The notes below the pieces were generated by a model. That model worked only from the letters and a program-made list of their open reading frames with translations. It searched no databases and was not told where the DNA came from. DNA of 64,000 nucleotides from Pseudomonas farris (GTDB lineage: Bacteria > Pseudomonadota > Gammaproteobacteria > Pseudomonadales > Pseudomonadaceae): contig NZ_JAHSTV010000001.1 of assembly GCF_019145235.1 (NCBI RefSeq), forward strand, positions 496,001 to 560,000. The letters run 5' to 3'. Made by a program: the position numbers and the translations under genes. The number at the start of each line of letters is the position of its first letter. Positions within the stretch are counted from its first letter, which is position 1. Of this stretch, positions 8,959 through 18,500 are shown piece by piece.

Positions 8959-10083
8959 ATGACGTTTGAACGCGATCACCGAATCGACTTTTTTCGTGGC
9001 CTGGCCCTGATCTTCATTTTCTGGGATCACGTGCCGCAAAACCCGCTCGCCCAGTTCACGGTGCGCAATTTCGGGTTCAGCGATGCGGCGGAGATTTTCG
9101 TGTTTCTGGCCGGGTACGCGGCAGTACTGGCCTACGGAAAGATCGCCCGGCGCGACGGTTTCATGGTCGCCACGGTAAAAATCCTGCGTCGCGCCTGGGT
9201 GCTTTATGTGGTGCATATCTTTTTGCTGGCGCTGTTGATGGGCATCGTGTTTTTCGCCAACAGTCACGTGGAAACCCGTGATCTGGTGCAGGAAATGGGC
9301 TTGCAGTATTTCCTCAGCAATCCGCAGCAGGCGTTGATGGATGAGTTGTTGCTGCGCTTCAAGCCGAACCTGATGGACCCGTTGCCGCTGTATATTTTGT
9401 TGCTGCTTGGCCTGCCGCTGGTGCTGCCGATGCTGCTGCGCAAGGCTAAATATGTGGTGGGGTTGTCGGTGGTTTTGTACCTGCTGGCGCCATGGCTTCA
9501 GTGGAACCTGGCGGGCACCGACGGTGGCGTGTGGTTTTTCAATCCTATGGCGTGGCAGCTACTGTTTATTCTCGGTGGCGCGGTGGCGATTCACGGGCAA
9601 AGGCCTCTGGTGTCGCAACCTCGAGCGCTGACTCGGCAGCCGGTTTTCATTGCAGCGCTGACCTATCTGATGGTGACAGGGCTGATCGCACTGTCGTGGA
9701 AATGGCCGAGCGTACATGACGCCTTCATGCCCCAATGGCTCGGCGAATCGCTCTATCCGATCAGCAAGACCAACCTCTCGCCGGCACGCCTGCTGCATTT
9801 CCTCGCCCTCGCCTACGTCACCGCGAGATTGTTGCCGGACACGGGCTGGACGCGACACTGGCTGGCGCAACAAAGCTGTCGCATGGGTCGTTATTCGTTG
9901 GAAATATTCTGCTTTGGCGTGTTGCTGGCGCCATTGGCAGACATGCTCAACGCCTTGGGCGGGAACACACTGGCGATACAGATATTCAGTGCACTGCTGG
10001 GGGTCGGGTTGATGGCATTGCTGGGGGTCTGGCTGGAGTTCAACAAGCGGTTGAATCGCTCGATTGTGGTGACGGCAGCTTAA
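8959..10083 (+). CDS. OpgC domain-containing membrane acyltransferase
   Basis: A 374-residue membrane protein with about ten hydrophobic segments. It starts with the acyltransferase-like signature RDHRIDFFRGLALIFIFWDH and continues with NFGFSDAAEIFVFLAGYAA, both typical of the OpgC family linked to succinyl modification of osmoregulated periplasmic glucans. The ATG at 8959 is chosen over an in-frame ATG at 8911, whose product would carry a 16-residue non-hydrophobic leader. No other opg genes are adjacent, so a role in glucan modification is inferred from the family only. A strong terminator follows 5 bases after the stop. Confidence 0.86.
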   Translation: MTFERDHRIDFFRGLALIFIFWDHVPQNPLAQFTVRNFGFSDAAEIFVFLAGYAAVLAYGKIARRDGFMVATVKILRRAWVLYVVHIFLLALLMGIVFFANSHVETRDLVQEMGLQYFLSNPQQALMDELLLRFKPNLMDPLPLYILLLLGLPLVLPMLLRKAKYVVGLSVVLYLLAPWLQWNLAGTDGGVWFFNPMAWQLLFILGGAVAIHGQRPLVSQPRALTRQPVFIAALTYLMVTGLIALSWKWPSVHDAFMPQWLGESLYPISKTNLSPARLLHFLALAYVTARLLPDTGWTRHWLAQQSCRMGRYSLEIFCFGVLLAPLADMLNALGGNTLAIQIFSALLGVGLMALLGVWLEFNKRLNRSIVVTAA

Positions 10084-10087
10084 GATC

Positions 10088-10119
10088 AAAAGCCCCGGTC
10101 ATCTCGACCGGGGCTTTTT
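10088..10119. terminator. bidirectional Rho-independent terminator
   Basis: Perfect stem AAAAGCCCCGGTC/GACCGGGGCTTTTT with a five-base loop, A-rich on the left and T-rich on the right. It sits between the convergent OpgC-like gene and amino-acid permease gene and can serve both. Confidence 0.9.
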
Positions 10120-10139
10120 GTATTTCTGGCGTTACAGAC

Positions 10140-11561
10140 TCAAGAAGCCGAACGCACCGCACCTTGCGACACATTGGTCGGTTGCAGCTTGAACACGTAG
10201 AACAACACCGTCAGCAGCACCAGGAAAGCAGGCCCGACATACAGTGCCACCCGAGTGTCCGGGAAGTACGCCATCAGGCCGACCACCAGCACCAAAAAGG
10301 CCAGTGCCAGGTAAGAACTGACCGGGTACAGCCACATGCGGTATTTCAGACCGGCCCGTTCGCTGGCGCTCAGGCCTTTGCGGAACTTGAGCTGGGCCAG
10401 CAGGATCATCACCCAGGTCCAGATCGCGCCGAAAGTGGCAATCGCGGTGACCCAGACGAAGACCTTCTCCGGCACCAGATAGTTAAGCAACACGCCCAAC
10501 AGCAAGGCACCGATCGACAGCAGCAGCGCACGACGCGGCACGCCGTTGTTCGAGGTCTTGGCGAAACCGGCCGGGGCCTGGCCGTTCTGCGCCAGGCTGT
10601 AGAGCATGCGCCCGGTGCTGAAGATGCCGCCGTTGCAAGACGACAGCGCAGCGGTGATCACCACGAAGTTGATGATGCCGGCGGCGGTCTTGATGCCCAG
10701 ACGCTCGAAGGTCATCACAAACGGGCTGCCCTGGGTGCCGATTTCATTCCATGGGTAGATCGACAGGATCACGAACAAGGCGCCAACGTAGAACAGCAGA
10801 ATCCGCCAGAACACCGAGCCGATCGCATTGGGGATGGTCTTCTGCGGGTTCTTCGCTTCACCGGCAGTGAGGCCGATCATCTCGACGCCGAGGTAGGCGA
10901 ACATCACCATTTGCAGGGACATCAACACGCCTTGCACGCCATTGGGCATGAAGCCGCCGTGAGCCCAGAGATTGGAAATCCCCAAGGCGACGCCGTCGTT
11001 ACCGAAGCCAAAAGCGATCACGCCAATGCCGCCGACCACCATCGCAATGATGGTAACGATCTTGATCAGGGCGAACCAGAACTCGAACTCACCGAAGGCT
11101 TTCACCGCGATCAGGTTGATCGAGCCCATGCTGATCAACGCCGCCAGAGCCCAGATCCAGCGCGGCACGTCGGGGAACCAGACGCCCATGTACACCGCCA
11201 CCGCGGTGATTTCCGCGACGCAGGTCACCAGCCACAGGAACCAGTAGTTCCAGCCGGTCAGAAAGCCTGCCAATGGGCCAAGGTAGTCTTGTGCATAACG
11301 GCTGAACGAGCCGGCGACCGGGTTGTGCACGGCCATCTCGCCGAGGGCGCGCATGATCACCAGGATCGCCAGACCGCCAATGATGTAGGAGAGCATGATG
11401 GCCGGGCCGGCCATTTCAATGGCCTTGGCCGAACCCAGGAACAGGCCGACGCCGATACAGGCACCGAGCGCCATCAAGCGAATATGCCGTTCGCCGAGTT
11501 CGCGTTTAAGCGGGCCGCCCTGAGCGGTCTCGCCGTGAGGCAGGTGATTGCCGACTGGCAT
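10140..11561 (-). CDS. APC-family amino acid permease (ProY/GabP/AroP type)
   Basis: Inner-membrane transporter of 473 residues with twelve predicted membrane segments. The N-terminus carries the family signature (RELGERHIRLMALGACIGVG), then GSAKAIEMAGPAIMLSYIIGG and GEMAVHNPVAGSFSRYA, typical of proton-driven amino-acid permeases of the ProY, GabP and AroP group. The substrate is not certain: the sequence looks closest to the ProY/threonine-type carriers, but I cannot separate these by eye. The ATG at 11561 follows GAGGTTGTACCT. The gene stands alone, with a 640-base upstream region that holds a 9-bp hairpin and a REP pair. Confidence 0.88.
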   Translation of the reverse strand: MPVGNHLPHGETAQGGPLKRELGERHIRLMALGACIGVGLFLGSAKAIEMAGPAIMLSYIIGGLAILVIMRALGEMAVHNPVAGSFSRYAQDYLGPLAGFLTGWNYWFLWLVTCVAEITAVAVYMGVWFPDVPRWIWALAALISMGSINLIAVKAFGEFEFWFALIKIVTIIAMVVGGIGVIAFGFGNDGVALGISNLWAHGGFMPNGVQGVLMSLQMVMFAYLGVEMIGLTAGEAKNPQKTIPNAIGSVFWRILLFYVGALFVILSIYPWNEIGTQGSPFVMTFERLGIKTAAGIINFVVITAALSSCNGGIFSTGRMLYSLAQNGQAPAGFAKTSNNGVPRRALLLSIGALLLGVLLNYLVPEKVFVWVTAIATFGAIWTWVMILLAQLKFRKGLSASERAGLKYRMWLYPVSSYLALAFLVLVVGLMAYFPDTRVALYVGPAFLVLLTVLFYVFKLQPTNVSQGAVRSAS

Positions 11562-11665
11562 AGGTACAACCTCGTCTTGTTATTGGATGTGACCACCGAG
11601 TGTCGAAGCACCGACCGATAGGCCAGCGCTTCTACGAAACCGGGCCTGCTTCATGGGCAGACACG

Positions 11666-11689
11666 TCTTGCAGGACCAAACCTGCAAGA
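11666..11689. other. perfect 9-bp inverted repeat upstream of the permease gene
   Basis: TCTTGCAGG and CCTGCAAGA are separated by ACCAAA, about 105 bases before the permease ATG. There is no T-run on either side, so a regulator site or a leader hairpin is more likely than a terminator. Confidence 0.45.
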
Positions 11690-11949
11690 TCAGCGGGCAT
11701 GCAGTATAAAAAGCTTCCAGCAGGGTTTTTCACTCTATAAACCACAACATTCAGCCATAACTCTCGGCAAAAGCGGGGTTTACGGAGTGGCATTACCTGA
11801 CTTATGTAGGATTATTCGCCACTGAAACGGCGCGGAGTATTGCACAGCAATGGTGCATCGTCATGCCCCTACCTAGGCAGCATTTACCTCTTTGATGCGT
11901 CTAGCTCGGCTATTTCAGACGACGACCCCCTCTTGGTGAGGGGAGCTGT

Positions 11950-12087
11950 TGTGGCGAGGGGACTTGCCCCCGTTCGGCTGGGAAGCAGTCGCAAATCCGA
12001 TACACGCGGCATGCCTGACACAACATCGAGGGTTCAAGTTTCGGGGGACTGCTGCGCAGTCCAACGGGGGCAAGCCCCCTCGCCACA
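11950..12087. repeat. REP-type inverted repeat pair, family A
   Basis: Complete pair of inverted family A palindromes (TGTGGCGAGGGGACTTGCC at the left, GGCAAGCCCCCTCGCCACA at the right) with imperfect inner arms. It lies in the 640-base gap between the divergent permease and penicillin-binding protein genes. Apart from this pair and the hairpin at 11666, I see no gene in that gap. Confidence 0.85.
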
Positions 12088-12204
12088 GCAAGCCCCCCCT
12101 CACTACAAATATCGGTCCGTCCATGCATCACTTACTACTTCACAATTTTTTCACCAACGCCAACCACCGTCTAAGCTTCAGACAAGTCCGATCAATCTGC
12201 GTGA

Positions 12205-15200
12205 ATGGATCAGTCGACTATGGGCGCTTTGTGGCAAACCGATTCGAGTAAAACTGTGGTTCCGACTGAACGAGTGGATGAAGCGCCTTTACCTGAGAAA
12301 CCCCGTCGTTCCCGACACGGCTGGGGGGCTTTCTGGTTGCTGCTGTTGATTATTCTGATTGTCCTCGGCCTCGCCGCGGCCAAGGAAATGCGCACTTCCA
12401 AGTTTCAGGCCCGGGAACTCAGTAAATATGCCGCCTCGCTGAAGTACGAGCTGCAGCCCGGCCCTAGCGATGCGATTCGCTACCCTGGCGCGGGCCCGTT
12501 CGATCAGCGTTTGGGTTACAGCACCCTGGATGAATTTCTGCCGCGCCTGCTCAAGCGCAACTACGTGGTGTCGGCACAAACCCGCTTTTCCCCGGCGCTG
12601 ATGAAGTACAGCGACAGAGGCTTTTTCGTGCCTTATGCAGAAAAAATCCAGGCCGGGCTGTCGATCACCGATTGCCGCGCGGCACCGCTGTACCAGTTCA
12701 AATACCCACAACAACTCTATTCGAGCTTTGCGGCGATCCCTCCGGTAGTGGTCAGCAGCTTACTCTTCATCGAAAACCGCTTTTTGCTCGATCCCCGCCA
12801 GCCTTTGGCCAACCCGGCCGTTGACTGGCCACGGTTCGGCATGGCGGCGTGGTCCCAGGTGGCCAAGTTGTTGCGCCTGCCAGGCCAGTCGGCGGGCGGC
12901 AGCACGCTGGCCACTCAGCTGGAGAAATATCGACACTCGCCCGATGGCTTGACGGTGTCGGGCGCGGAAAAGATCCGGCAAATGATTTCCGCCAGCGTGC
13001 GGGCCTACCAAGCGGGCCCGGAGACCCTCCAGGCCCGGCAAAATGTGATTCGCGATTACCTCAACAGTGTTCCGCTGTCGGCGGTGCCAGGCCACGGTGA
13101 AGTGCATGGCATGGCTGAAGGCTTGCGCGTCTGGTACGGCGCCGACTTCAACAAGGCCAATGAACGGCTGGCCAGCCCGGACACGGATCCGAAAAGTCTG
13201 TCGGAAAAAGGCCTGGCCCTGCGTGAAATGCTGTCACTGATGATCGCTCAACGTCGCCCTTCCCATTACTTGACCAAGGGCCGTGATGAATTGGCCAGTC
13301 TCACCGACAGCCATATTCGGCTTCTGGCTCAGAATGGCGTGATCGATGCACCACTCGCGACGGCGGCATTGGCCAGTAAAGTGACTTACCGCGACTGGGC
13401 CACCCAGCCCACCATTCAACCCATCGAAACCAACAAGGGCATCAGTGTGGCGCGCAGCCGTCTGGGCGGATTGCTCAACCGTCCGCTGTATGACCTCGAC
13501 CGCCTCGACCTGTCAGCCACCAGTACGCTGCAAGGCGAGTTGCAAACCCAGGCCACCGCGTACCTCAAGCATTTGGCCGATCCAACCTATGCAGCGGAAA
13601 TCGGCCTGATTGGCGAACGCCTGCTCACGCCCACCAGTACCGCGCAGGTGCGTTACAGCTTCACCCTGTTCGAACTGACGCCGGACGGCTCGCGGGTGCG
13701 GGTGCAGACCGATAGCACCGACCAGCCGTTCGACATCAATGAAGGCAGCAAGCTGGAACTGGGCTCCACGGCAAAAATGCGCGTGCTCACCACATACCTG
13801 CAAATCATCGCCGAGCTGCACGATAAGTACGCAGCGATGACCGTCCCTGAATTGAAAAAAGTCGAGGTCCCGGACCAGGACCGTCTAAGCCGCTGGGCCG
13901 TCGATTACCTGATGCAGAACAAAGACCGCAATCTGCCGAACATGCTGAATGCCGCGCTGGATCGCAAATACTCCGCCAGCCCTGGCGAGGCTTTTTTCAC
14001 CGGTGGCGGGCTGCATACCTTTAATAACTTTCGCAAGGAAGACAACGGCCGCCTGCCGACCCTGCGCGATGCCATTCGTGAGTCGATCAACCTGCCGTTC
14101 ATTCGGCTGATGCGTGACCTGGTGCGCTACACCACCTATTCCGGTCCCAACAACAGCGCCGAATTGCTCAAAGATGATCGCGACCCTCGGCGTCAGGAAT
14201 ACCTGGCCTCATTCGCCGACAAAGAAGGCACCTCGTTCCTGCTGAAGTTCTGGAAGAAATACCGCAACAAGGACACCCAGGCGCGGCTCGAGACCTTTCT
14301 CGACGGCATGCGCCCGACGCCGATTCGCATGGCCGCCGTGCATCGTTATCTATTCCCCCAGGCCGACCAGGAAAGCTTCAACACCTTCGTGCGCTCGCAC
14401 CTCAAAGGCGCCAAGCTCAATGAAAAACTGACTGACGAACGCCTCGAACGCCTCTACCTGAGTTATGGCCCTGGCAGCTATGACCTGCCAGACCAGGGCT
14501 TCATCGCCAAGGTTCACCCGCTGGATCTGTGGTTGATCGGCTACTTGCTGAACAACCCCGACGCCAAGTTCAGCCAGATTGTCAAAGCCAGCCAGTTCGA
14601 GCGCCAGGAAGTCTACAGCTGGCTGTTCAAGAGTCGGCACAAGGGTGCCCGCGACAGCCGAATCCGCACCATGCTGGAGATCGAGGCGTTCCTCGACATT
14701 CACCAGCGCTGGCAGAAGGTCGGTTATCCGTTCGATCATCTGGTGCCCTCGCTGGCCACCGCCATCGGCAGCTCCGGTGACCGTCCGGCGGCATTGGCTG
14801 AACTGATCGGCACCATCCTCAACGACGGTGTGCGCATGCCGACACTGCGTATCGACAGCCTGCACTTTGCGGATAATACACCGTACGAAACCAAACTGAT
14901 CAATGACCCGGATGTCGGCAAACGGGTAATGCCTTCCGAGGTGGCAACGGCCATGCGCGAGGCTTTGTCGCAAGTGGTGGATGCCGGCACGGCCAAACGC
15001 GTGGCGGGCAGTTTCAAACTGGCTGACGGTAGCCCGTTGGCCATGGGCGGCAAAACCGGTACTGGCGACAACCGCATTGAGGCCATCGGTTCCGGCGGGC
15101 GGATTCTCAGCTCGAAATCGATCAACCGCACAGCGACTTTCGTGTTCTACATTGGCGACCGGCATTTCGGTACCCTCACCGCCTATGTCCCCGGGCGCAC

Positions 15201-15333
15201 GGCCGAGAATTTCAAATTCACTTCGGCGTTACCTACGCAAGTGCTCAAGGGCATGGCGCCGATTCTTTCGCCTTACCTGCAACCCGGCACTCATACGTTG
15301 TGCCAGGGCACGGTGACAACGGCTGAACGCTAA
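12205..15333 (+). CDS. class A penicillin-binding protein-like bifunctional transglycosylase/transpeptidase
   Basis: A 1042-residue protein with one membrane anchor (about residues 40-62) and a long periplasmic part. The GT51 transglycosylase domain shows Glu190 in FIENRF (usually EDRxF) and GGSTLATQLEKY at 231-242 (usually GGSTLTQQLxKN), then RDYLNSVPL. The transpeptidase domain shows Ser521-TA-Lys524, Ser627-I-Asn629 and Lys950-TG. All three penicillin-binding motifs are therefore present, but the 320-residue spacing between SxN and KTG is unusually long. Such proteins build or remodel peptidoglycan. It does not look like PBP1a or PBP1b by motif wording and is probably an accessory paralogue. 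ATG at 12220 is a possible alternative start. It lies 175 bases before the NEL toxin gene, with no sign of coupling. Confidence 0.85.
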   Translation: MDQSTMGALWQTDSSKTVVPTERVDEAPLPEKPRRSRHGWGAFWLLLLIILIVLGLAAAKEMRTSKFQARELSKYAASLKYELQPGPSDAIRYPGAGPFDQRLGYSTLDEFLPRLLKRNYVVSAQTRFSPALMKYSDRGFFVPYAEKIQAGLSITDCRAAPLYQFKYPQQLYSSFAAIPPVVVSSLLFIENRFLLDPRQPLANPAVDWPRFGMAAWSQVAKLLRLPGQSAGGSTLATQLEKYRHSPDGLTVSGAEKIRQMISASVRAYQAGPETLQARQNVIRDYLNSVPLSAVPGHGEVHGMAEGLRVWYGADFNKANERLASPDTDPKSLSEKGLALREMLSLMIAQRRPSHYLTKGRDELASLTDSHIRLLAQNGVIDAPLATAALASKVTYRDWATQPTIQPIETNKGISVARSRLGGLLNRPLYDLDRLDLSATSTLQGELQTQATAYLKHLADPTYAAEIGLIGERLLTPTSTAQVRYSFTLFELTPDGSRVRVQTDSTDQPFDINEGSKLELGSTAKMRVLTTYLQIIAELHDKYAAMTVPELKKVEVPDQDRLSRWAVDYLMQNKDRNLPNMLNAALDRKYSASPGEAFFTGGGLHTFNNFRKEDNGRLPTLRDAIRESINLPFIRLMRDLVRYTTYSGPNNSAELLKDDRDPRRQEYLASFADKEGTSFLLKFWKKYRNKDTQARLETFLDGMRPTPIRMAAVHRYLFPQADQESFNTFVRSHLKGAKLNEKLTDERLERLYLSYGPGSYDLPDQGFIAKVHPLDLWLIGYLLNNPDAKFSQIVKASQFERQEVYSWLFKSRHKGARDSRIRTMLEIEAFLDIHQRWQKVGYPFDHLVPSLATAIGSSGDRPAALAELIGTILNDGVRMPTLRIDSLHFADNTPYETKLINDPDVGKRVMPSEVATAMREALSQVVDAGTAKRVAGSFKLADGSPLAMGGKTGTGDNRIEAIGSGGRILSSKSINRTATFVFYIGDRHFGTLTAYVPGRTAENFKFTSALPTQVLKGMAPILSPYLQPGTHTLCQGTVTTAER

Positions 15334-15508
15334 CGGGGCGTTTCAGCCGCTGTTTCAAGCGTGGTGTTAACTATGTATTTTTCGCTCTTGATTATTGAAA
15401 GCATCGCGTCGTAAACGCTGCCCGAATCCTGCTTATATTTGCGCTTTTTTCAGCGCTCCCCCTTGCCTAGTCTGGTCGTCCCATCATGGATGACTGGACG
15501 ATAAACCC

Positions 15509-18500
15509 ATGCCGATTACCCCGCTTACACCTGAAAGTACTCATCACGAATTAATCCGCAATGCCATCCCCTCGTGGCTCACCGATGCATCATTGCAACG
15601 CGTCAGTGCGCTGAAAACTGTCAGGCTGAATCTTCCCGACTGGCACAGATCCGCCTCGGCAGCCGAACACCAGCGCTTGAAGGAAGACATCAAAGATCAT
15701 TGGGTCGCGCAGAACAGCGTGGACAAGGCACTCAGCGAACTGCAAGACGTTTACGCCTTCGCTGAACCGATTCTGAAAAAAGCCCTGAAAGACCGATTCG
15801 GCCTGGAAGAAGATGTGAAGGAAACCTGGCTGCGCCTGTATGCGCCAGTGAAAACGTCTTGGTGGGTGCATGACTTCGCGTCCGGCACTCAAAGCCGCAC
15901 GGTGTCCCTGCTCGATGCGGCGCTGCACAACTTTTCGAGCAGCGAAATCTTCACCACGGATTCCGAGTTCATTACCCGCCCAGACAACCGGGGGCATTTC
16001 AGAACAAAACCCATCAAGCACAAAATGCGCATCGATCAGTTCAAGACACTCTGTCGCGATCTGAACCTCGGTGCTCAATACGAACGACATCTCAAATCAT
16101 TTCTGCTACCGGCCGACAGGTTGGCCAGCAATGTACTGCGCTACCGGGTCACTCAAAGCCAGAAAAGTGCATTAAAAGCTGCCGCGCGCATGGCACTGAT
16201 GAAAAAAGACCTCAGCCAACACGCCTACGCCGTTGTACAGGGCATGCTCAATGAGCAAAAAAAACCGACATGGAACGGTAAAGCCGTCAGCTACTACAAC
16301 CTGGCGATGATGGACGCTGCCCTGACCGGCATCGTGTTGATCACAGCCGATGTGCTCACCAGCAAAGTCCCCGAGCCACTGATTGCCTATGTCCCCAACG
16401 ACCCCGAACATCCGCTCAAGGAATACCCTTCATCCATCGAATTCATGGCCGAGCTGACTCGCCAGTTACGGGATGATCCAGCCTCGCCAACACCGGGATC
16501 AGGACGCTATCAAACATTTTTCAGTCAGTTCATTGCTCACTCGCAGCGCGGTGCTTTTTTCGCCAGGCTGAACGCACGTTTGAGCCAAGTGAAATGGCAC
16601 CAGGCTGCCCCCGGCCCGAACACGCCGAGCTGGCGAGAGACACCGGTGGACAACCCGAACCTGCAGTTCAGCCTGTCGAAGATCGAGGATGATCGCCAGA
16701 CCCGCTTCGACGGCGAGCTGTGGAAGTACCTCTACCAGGAGAAGCTGAACAAGATTCTCAATGACGCGCGAGACATCGTGATTTCCACCGACTATGCCGA
16801 TCGCATGGCGCGCTGGGCCTGGTGGGACAATCTGGAAAAAATGCTCTCGGATATTCTCAATGTCGCGTTGCTGGTGGCGACTCCCTTGGTGCCCGGCCTG
16901 GGCGAACTGATGCTGGCGTACACGGCATATCAACTGACGGATGAAGTGGTCGAGGGCATTGTCGACCTGGCCGAAGGCCATTTGGCCGAAGCCGGTGAAC
17001 AAGCCATCGGCGTGCTTGAAAGCATTGTTCAGCTGGGCGCTTTCGCCGCGGGTGCAGCAGTGGGCAAGCTGGCGAACCAGAAGCTTTCGTCGTTTGTCGA
17101 AGGGCTGAAACCGGTGCAACTGGCCGATGGCAAGACCCGCTTGTGGAACCCGGATCTCGCGCCCTATCAACAACCACCCAGCGTGGCTTTGCCCAGCGAC
17201 ACCCGGCCGGATACGCTCGGCCTGTATCAGCACCAGGGCAAGCGCCTGCTACCGCTGGATGGTCAATTGTTTGAGGTGGAAAAAGCCCCGGACAGCGACC
17301 AGCACCGCATCAAGCATCCGCAGCGCCCCGATGCTTATGGTCCGGCGCTCACCCACAACGGTGAAGGCGCCTGGATCAGCGAAACGGAAAACCCGCGCAG
17401 TTGGGAAGGCACGACATTGATGCGTCGCATCGGTCACCGCGTCGACACGTTTACCGACACGCAGCTGGAACAGATTCGCCAGATCAGCGGCACCGATGAA
17501 ACCGTGTTGCGCAGGGTACACGTTGAACGCGCCCCGTCCCCCGCACTGCTGACCGATACCTTGCAGCGCCTCGGCGCATCCGCAAAAGTCGCCGAAGTAG
17601 TATCCCCCGACGTCACCCTGCTGCTCATCGACTTCCCCGACCTCCCCACACCTGTTGCGGAAAAAATCATCAAGGGCGCCACACTCCAAGAACAACAACA
17701 GATGACGCAACAACGACGTCTGCCGTTGCGCCTGAAAACCCGGGCACGGGAGCTTCAGTTCGAGACGCAATCGGTTCGGGCTGCCCAGGGCCTGTACCAG
17801 GATGCTTTGATCAACATTGATACCGAACGCCTGCTGCTGGGGACGTTGCGAACCTACACCGACACATTCGGCGACTTGCGCATTGAAATTCGTGAGGGTG
17901 CATTTGATGGGGAGCTTCGTTGCAGTGCGGGCCCCGAGGATGCGACGCAGGTTCGGGTATTGATTCGAAACGAGGCAGGAAAGTACCGGGTACGGGATGC
18001 CTCGGATCAACCGATCCATGAGGACGAGGGTTTTCTCGAAGCGATCCTGCATGCCATGGGCAGGGATCGACAAAATGCGTTGGGCTATAAACCGGGTGAC
18101 GCCGAGTCCTTCAGGCAGTGGGTCATTGCCAAGACCGCCCCGCCCAGCGAACGTCGGACGCTGCTCGCCCGCCCCCCCGTTCGCCCCGTTGCCGAGCACG
18201 AAACCCTGTTGCTGGTACGCGGCGGCTGGCTGAGCAAGGATGGCGAGACGGTGCATGATCGTATTCGCGATCAGTACCCGCATTTCAGTGAGCGCGAGGT
18301 CGATGTGTTCGCCAACGCGCTGATCGAAAAGGGTGAGCCGCTGAAAGCCATGGAGCAGGAAGAAGACGATCTTGATGAACTGCGGGTGATCCTGAACCGT
18401 TGGGAATACCAGCAACCACAATACTGGGGCCCGGATCGCCAGGGTTTCATGAACGGTGGCGGGCAGCACATTTCCCGACGCCTCATTGAGTGTTTCGAGC

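Noticed and set aside
9735..11621. Long plus-strand open frame of 628 codons across the OpgC-like and permease genes
   Set aside because: It is antisense to a clear twelve-segment permease and out of frame with the OpgC-like gene; the predicted protein is His/Gln/Arg-rich, a typical high-GC shadow.
11840..12349. Short open frame in the gap before the penicillin-binding protein gene
   Set aside because: Most of it is REP repeat sequence and it has no good ribosome-binding site.
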